A stretch of DNA of 7,149 nt from an uncultured Lachnospiraceae bacterium (lineage in GTDB: Bacteria > Bacillota > Clostridia > Lachnospirales > Lachnospiraceae): assembly GCA_910585465.1 (NCBI GenBank), contig CAJUEW010000048.1, forward strand, positions 1-7,149. The letters run 5' to 3'. Below the pieces are notes generated by a model, which was not told the origin of the DNA, did no database searches, and was given only the letters and a program-made list of their open reading frames with translations. The position numbers were made by a program, and so were the translations under genes. This document shows positions 4,588 through 7,149 of this stretch, piece by piece (the first letter of the stretch is position 1; each line of letters opens with the position of its first letter).

Positions 4588-5702
4588 TCTTTCAACTTTT
4601 TTTGTCCAAAGTATTGACATAGATCTATCACACCATATTCGCTCCACGAACCATCCATTTCCGAACGATAAACGATTGGCGACAGATGCTCAAACGCATA
4701 ATCAAACACGCCCTGACTGCCTGATAAGAACCGTATTTTTCCGTCTTCATTTTTAAGACATTCCGGTAAAACAAAACAATTAGGGGCATCCAGATATTTC
4801 CTGGGAATGCAAAGGTATAATTTTTTCAGCGGTTCAGGAATGACAGCCCCAAGCCGTTGCCCCACCTCCGCAATTTCCTGCTCCAAAGATTGCGGATCGA
4901 TAACATTTATAAAATGATTCAGTGTTTCAATGGCCGGTTCTATATCTAAAAGCGCTCTCTTCTTGATTGGTTTCTGTGTGCCATGTGTTTTTTCAATCAA
5001 TTTCCCATCCAGTTTATACCACTGAAACCCGACATGGATATTCTCCATAAAGTCGGTGACCTGGCTGGAACTGTCTGCGGATACAAATACACACCGCAAT
5101 CCAAAATCAATGAACCCATAGAGATCCGGGTTTTTCGTTGAACAGGCCCTCCCTATATTGTTTTCCGCCTGTCCAATGGGCAGCATATTGAATATTTTAC
5201 ATACAGCCTCCTGGTCATTGTATGCAAGTTCTTTCGGATCGATCCTCCCAATACTGTTTTGGCTGAAAAGCTGCTGCGCACTGACCCACCCCAGCATAGA
5301 AGAAGATAGCCGATAGCCTGATCTGCATATAGATGCCTGTTTTTGTTTCTGGTTTTTCGGATTGTTGTAATAGGTGTATGTATAAGGATCATAAATATCC
5401 TGGCCACTTGTTTCCTTCCTGAATCCAACTCCCCAGATTCCGTAAGTATAGAATGTAATTACTTCGACATTTTGAGAACCGACAAGATGGCGTTCAGTTC
5501 TTTCCAACTCACGCAACGGAATAAACCGGTTCTTTGCCGAAAAAACGGGATCATTTTCATGAAAGGTAAGATAAAACTCCTGCAGGGCCTGGGGCAGCGT
5601 AAATCCCAGTTCTCTCTCCTTGTCTGCAATATCCTCTGGCGTCACATAACTTTCCCTGTCACTGCCAAAGGATTTGATTTTTTTCAATTCTTCTAATATC
5701 AT
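4536..5702 (-). CDS. Tandem SMI1/KNR4-like (SUKH) immunity protein, C-terminus replaced by IS sequence
   Basis: The start is ATG 5702, seven bases after a strong GGGGAGG site (5716-5710). The longer open frame upstream lacks one. Residues 25-45 (ADKERELGFTLPQALQEFY) are the classic opening of a SUKH domain, followed by FIPLRELE (60-67) and GIWGVGF. A second, diverged copy begins about residue 270 with EIAEVGQRLG and IPEPLKKLYL, and ends near VYRSEMDGSW and YGVIDLCQY, so the protein appears to hold two SUKH-like domains. SUKH proteins are cytoplasmic and usually neutralise nuclease or other polymorphic toxins. The native coding part ends at the IS boundary. The last about 23 residues (GQKKLKDYAAF, then a serine run) and the stop at 4538-4536 come from the insertion sequence. 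The gene is the last of a minus-strand operon, 25 bases after the 223-aa gene. Function may be lost or kept, since only the very end of the second domain is affected. Confidence 0.75.
   Translation of the reverse strand: MILEELKKIKSFGSDRESYVTPEDIADKERELGFTLPQALQEFYLTFHENDPVFSAKNRFIPLRELERTERHLVGSQNVEVITFYTYGIWGVGFRKETSGQDIYDPYTYTYYNNPKNQKQKQASICRSGYRLSSSMLGWVSAQQLFSQNSIGRIDPKELAYNDQEAVCKIFNMLPIGQAENNIGRACSTKNPDLYGFIDFGLRCVFVSADSSSQVTDFMENIHVGFQWYKLDGKLIEKTHGTQKPIKKRALLDIEPAIETLNHFINVIDPQSLEQEIAEVGQRLGAVIPEPLKKLYLCIPRKYLDAPNCFVLPECLKNEDGKIRFLSGSQGVFDYAFEHLSPIVYRSEMDGSWSEYGVIDLCQYFGQKKLKDYAAFLSSSSSFCRGVI
4591..4608 (-). repeat. IS right terminal inverted repeat (IRR)
   Basis: TTCAACTTTTTTTGTCCA is the inverted partner of the left end (16 of 18). 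It starts four bases after the orfB stop codon and directly abuts the interrupted SUKH coding sequence. Confidence 0.85.
4609..4611. repeat. Right copy of probable IS target duplication (AAG)
   Basis: AAG directly follows the right IS end and matches 3369-3371. The next base, T, also matches 3372. Confidence 0.45.
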
Positions 5703-5727
5703 GGAAATACCTCCCCGTTTTTGGGGT

Positions 5728-6399
5728 TCATACAAACCCCAGACCATTCCTGTTGCACAGCTCATAAAAATCGCCGTTCCTGTTGTTTCTCTGCCACTCA
5801 AAATAGGTTTGATACAATCTCACATAATACTCAAATTCTTCTACAAGCTGCGGCTCTACTGACTTTTCTGAAAGGATTCTATTTGCCACACTTACAATAT
5901 TTTCAAATTCTTTTTCTGTAATGCCACAACTCTCCGGAAAATGGTGCTGCCCCCACCATAAGGAATCCAGCTGTTCTCTAAAATAAAGCTGAACTGTCTG
6001 CAAGTCACATTTTTCATGCATATATGCACGCTTCAAAATAGAATAAAAATCATGCTCAAGCATTGGATCATGTGGGTTATAACTGTTTCCAAAAATCTGA
6101 TATGCCCAACGCATCTGCGGCATTTGATCTTTCTCACATTCGCGGCATAGATAGTTGTCAAGCAGCTTCGTTAATTGAAATGGCAGATGACGCCTGGGCA
6201 GGCTATCGCCCGGAAATTTCATCTCATCCAAGTATTCCCTGCAAAATTGGAACAAAATAGCGTCTGCGTCCGCATCCGGCACATTCTCTTTAAAAGATTT
6301 GGTAAATGTGAACAGAAAGCTGTTTGCCTGCTTTTTCAATCCCTTTTTACGCAGATCCCAATATTTCTTTATCTCTGTGATAAACTGCTCATAATCCAT
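5728..6399 (-). CDS. Hypothetical protein in immunity-gene operon (223 aa)
   Basis: I do not recognise the family. ATG 6399 is chosen because GAGGAG lies about eight bases upstream. The frame extends further upstream, but that part overlaps the preceding gene. The protein is soluble, charged and mostly helical by inspection, with no signal peptide or membrane segment. It opens MDYEQFITEIKKYWDLRKKG. Aromatic-rich stretches stand out: QLDSLWWGQHHFPESCG (about residues 142-158) and EFEYYVRLYQTYFEWQRN (about 189-206). Cysteines are scattered, with one CRECEK pair, and do not form an obvious metal site. It starts one base after the stop of the preceding (frameshifted) gene and ends 25 bases before the tandem-SUKH gene, so all are co-transcribed. 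Position among SUKH-like genes suggests an immunity protein for a polymorphic toxin. That is inference from context only. Confidence 0.7.
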   Translation of the reverse strand: MDYEQFITEIKKYWDLRKKGLKKQANSFLFTFTKSFKENVPDADADAILFQFCREYLDEMKFPGDSLPRRHLPFQLTKLLDNYLCRECEKDQMPQMRWAYQIFGNSYNPHDPMLEHDFYSILKRAYMHEKCDLQTVQLYFREQLDSLWWGQHHFPESCGITEKEFENIVSVANRILSEKSVEPQLVEEFEYYVRLYQTYFEWQRNNRNGDFYELCNRNGLGFV

Positions 6400-6400
6400 G

Positions 6401-6864
6401 TTAAAACTCCTCTGGAAGATACTTTCCGAACAATTCTTTGATTGGAAATTCCGGAACCAGTTTCTTTTTCCTGTCATATTTTACTGACGCATAATATGGA
6501 CGGAAAAGAAATCCTCTGCCTAACCCTGCACGAATCTCCGAATCTACACTTTCCTCAAAATACTCTACAACTCTCTCCCGCAACTCTGATGATATGTTCT
6601 CGAATACCGTTTCCGTCAGCTGAATCGCCACGGTGTCACCAATTTCCTCTGTCTGCCCAGCCAGGCAGACGCCACTTTTTCCAAATGCTTTTCATCAAAC
6701 AGTTCTTTCACCGGCTCACTTCTTCCATACTTGACTGGACGGTAATCCGGCCCATAGGATAAAACAATCTGAAAAAAATCTTTGACTGCTCTTTCATTAT
6801 GAAATGGTTTTGTAGTCCGCAGGAAAAAGTCTATCTGCGGCTTTCCTGGAATGATCAGCGGCAT
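6401..6864 (-). pseudogene. Immunity-operon protein broken by a one-base frameshift (about 154 aa if restored)
   Basis: Two reading frames form one gene. The first starts at ATG 6864 (GGAGA at 6877-6873, eight bases upstream) and runs MPLIIPGKPQIDFFL through KHLEKVASAW to about 6661, then drifts into LGRQRKLV and stops at 6618-6616. The second is open from about 6660 and continues GQTEEIGDTVAIQLTE to a TAA at 6403-6401. Adding one base in GCCTGG/CTGGGCAG (about 6667-6654) restores a single 155-codon frame reading ASAW-AGQTEEIG. The restored protein is soluble and ends KELFGKYLPEEF one base before the next gene. Two similar phrases, DYRPVKYGR...VKELFDEK and YYASVKYDR...IKELFGK, hint at an internal duplication. 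I do not recognise the family. It could be a genuine mutation or a sequencing error. An internal restart (GTG at 6631) could give only the last 76 residues. Confidence 0.7.
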
Positions 6865-6886
6865 GACAAAGTTCTCCAATCTTTTA

Positions 6887-7149
6887 TTAAGAATAATCCT
6901 GCTCCAGTTCTTCCTTTGTAGGGAATTTTGCTTCGTCTTCATCAAGAAAGTCACCAGTACAGGCAAAACGGAGAAAATCATTAAAGTCCTTACAGATATA
7001 AAGTTCTCGTGTCTCCATATACTTCCTTACTTCTGATTTGCTGGCCCAATCTACCCCGGCACCCATCATGTCATATACGCCCTCTTCATGTATTGTGACG
7101 ATGCCGCCGCTTACCAAATCCAGATACACCAAATACCCATATACATTTC
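6887..7149 (-). CDS. SUKH-like immunity protein, C-terminal part (5' end beyond window)
   Basis: The frame is open from the window edge to TAA at 6889-6887, giving the last about 86 residues. They read VYGYLVYLDLVSGGIVTI, then a SEVRKYMETRELYICKDF region and FLRFACTGDFLDEDEAKF. The pattern of strand, turn and strand (YLVYLDLVSGG) followed by a closing helix (DFNDFLRFACTGDFL) resembles the end of SMI1/KNR4-like (SUKH) domains, but the diagnostic N-terminal motif lies outside. No start can be assigned: the codon at 7132 is a TTG inside the frame and has no ribosome binding site. It is the first visible gene of the minus-strand operon and ends 22 bases before the next start. Another small-immunity fold is possible. 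Confidence 0.55.
   Translation of the reverse strand, partial: NVYGYLVYLDLVSGGIVTIHEEGVYDMMGAGVDWASKSEVRKYMETRELYICKDFNDFLRFACTGDFLDEDEAKFPTKEELEQDYS

Larger units (their letters stand above)
3372..4608 (+). mobile_element. Complete IS3-family insertion sequence (IS150-like), about 1.24 kb
   Basis: The element has everything expected of an active IS3-family copy. It has imperfect terminal inverted repeats (TGGACAGGAAAAGTTGAA at 3374-3391 against TGGACAAAAAAAGTTGAA at the complement of 4591-4608, 16 of 18 identical), orfA, orfB in the -1 frame, an A7G slippery site, and an intact DDE catalytic core. The left end carries two extra bases (TG) before the repeat if the AAG flanks are the target duplication. 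It was inserted between the nucleotidyltransferase gene and the tandem-SUKH gene and reads in the same direction as the former. Its right end replaces the 3' end of the SUKH gene. Subgroup assignment (IS150-like) is a judgement from the protein motifs, and exact ends are uncertain by one or two bases. Confidence 0.9.

Noticed and set aside
4614..4619. TTGACA just outside the IS right end as an outward promoter
   Set aside because: No acceptable -10 box at 16-18 bases downstream, and it would read antisense into the SUKH gene.
5343..5696. 117-aa plus-strand frame opposite the tandem-SUKH gene
   Set aside because: It is antisense to a gene with recognisable SUKH motifs and a strong ribosome binding site. 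It lacks its own.
6442..6762. 106-aa plus-strand frame opposite the frameshifted gene
   Set aside because: The minus-strand reading gives a continuous protein after one base is added, with correct operon spacing. The plus frame has no start signal.
1..7149. CRISPR array, tRNA, rRNA or riboswitch
   Set aside because: No regularly spaced repeats, no cloverleaf or conserved rRNA segments, and no leader long enough to hold a riboswitch were seen by eye.

Overview
The window looks like an accessory, rearranged stretch of a Clostridia-type Firmicute genome, with Lachnospiraceae as the best guess. The reasons are strong AGGAGG-type ribosome binding sites, moderate to low GC, a ParR-like plasmid-partition relic of the kind seen on clostridial mobile elements, an IS3-family element, and a run of SMI1/KNR4-like (SUKH) immunity genes. 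No housekeeping gene is intact, so the species call is inference.

The left third (about 1-1453, minus strand) is a graveyard of broken genes. From right to left these are a ParR-like segment lacking a start codon, fused in frame to the C-terminal part of an FtsX/MacB-type ABC permease, and then the C-terminal ATPase part of a MutS-family protein. The MutS homology begins in a degenerate P-loop and runs off the window.

The centre (about 1500-3350, plus strand, AT-rich) is a compact two-gene cassette with its own promoter. A 314-aa protein with a central winged helix overlaps by one base a 252-aa nucleotidyltransferase with a GGT...DID motif. Order, coupling and motifs match AbiEi/AbiEii-type (type IV) toxin-antitoxin systems. 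A perfect 7-bp inverted repeat between the -35 and -10 could be the autoregulatory operator. This pair is the best candidate for a little-described system.

Next is a complete IS3-family element (about 3372-4608, plus strand). It has orfA, orfB in the -1 frame with an A7G slippery site, an intact DDE triad, 18-bp terminal repeats with 16 matches, and a probable 3-bp AAG target duplication.

The right third (about 4609-7149, minus strand) is a tightly packed operon of immunity-like genes. It reads leftward as a partial SUKH-like protein, a frameshifted 154-aa protein, a 223-aa protein of unknown family, and a protein with two SUKH-like domains. The insertion sequence cut off the last one's C-terminus and supplies about 23 new residues. 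Such arrays usually lie downstream of polymorphic toxin genes, so the toxin or its orphan tips may lie beyond position 7149.

No tRNA, rRNA, CRISPR array or riboswitch was recognised. The longest non-coding stretch is about 165 bases (1454-1618), which holds the cassette promoter.
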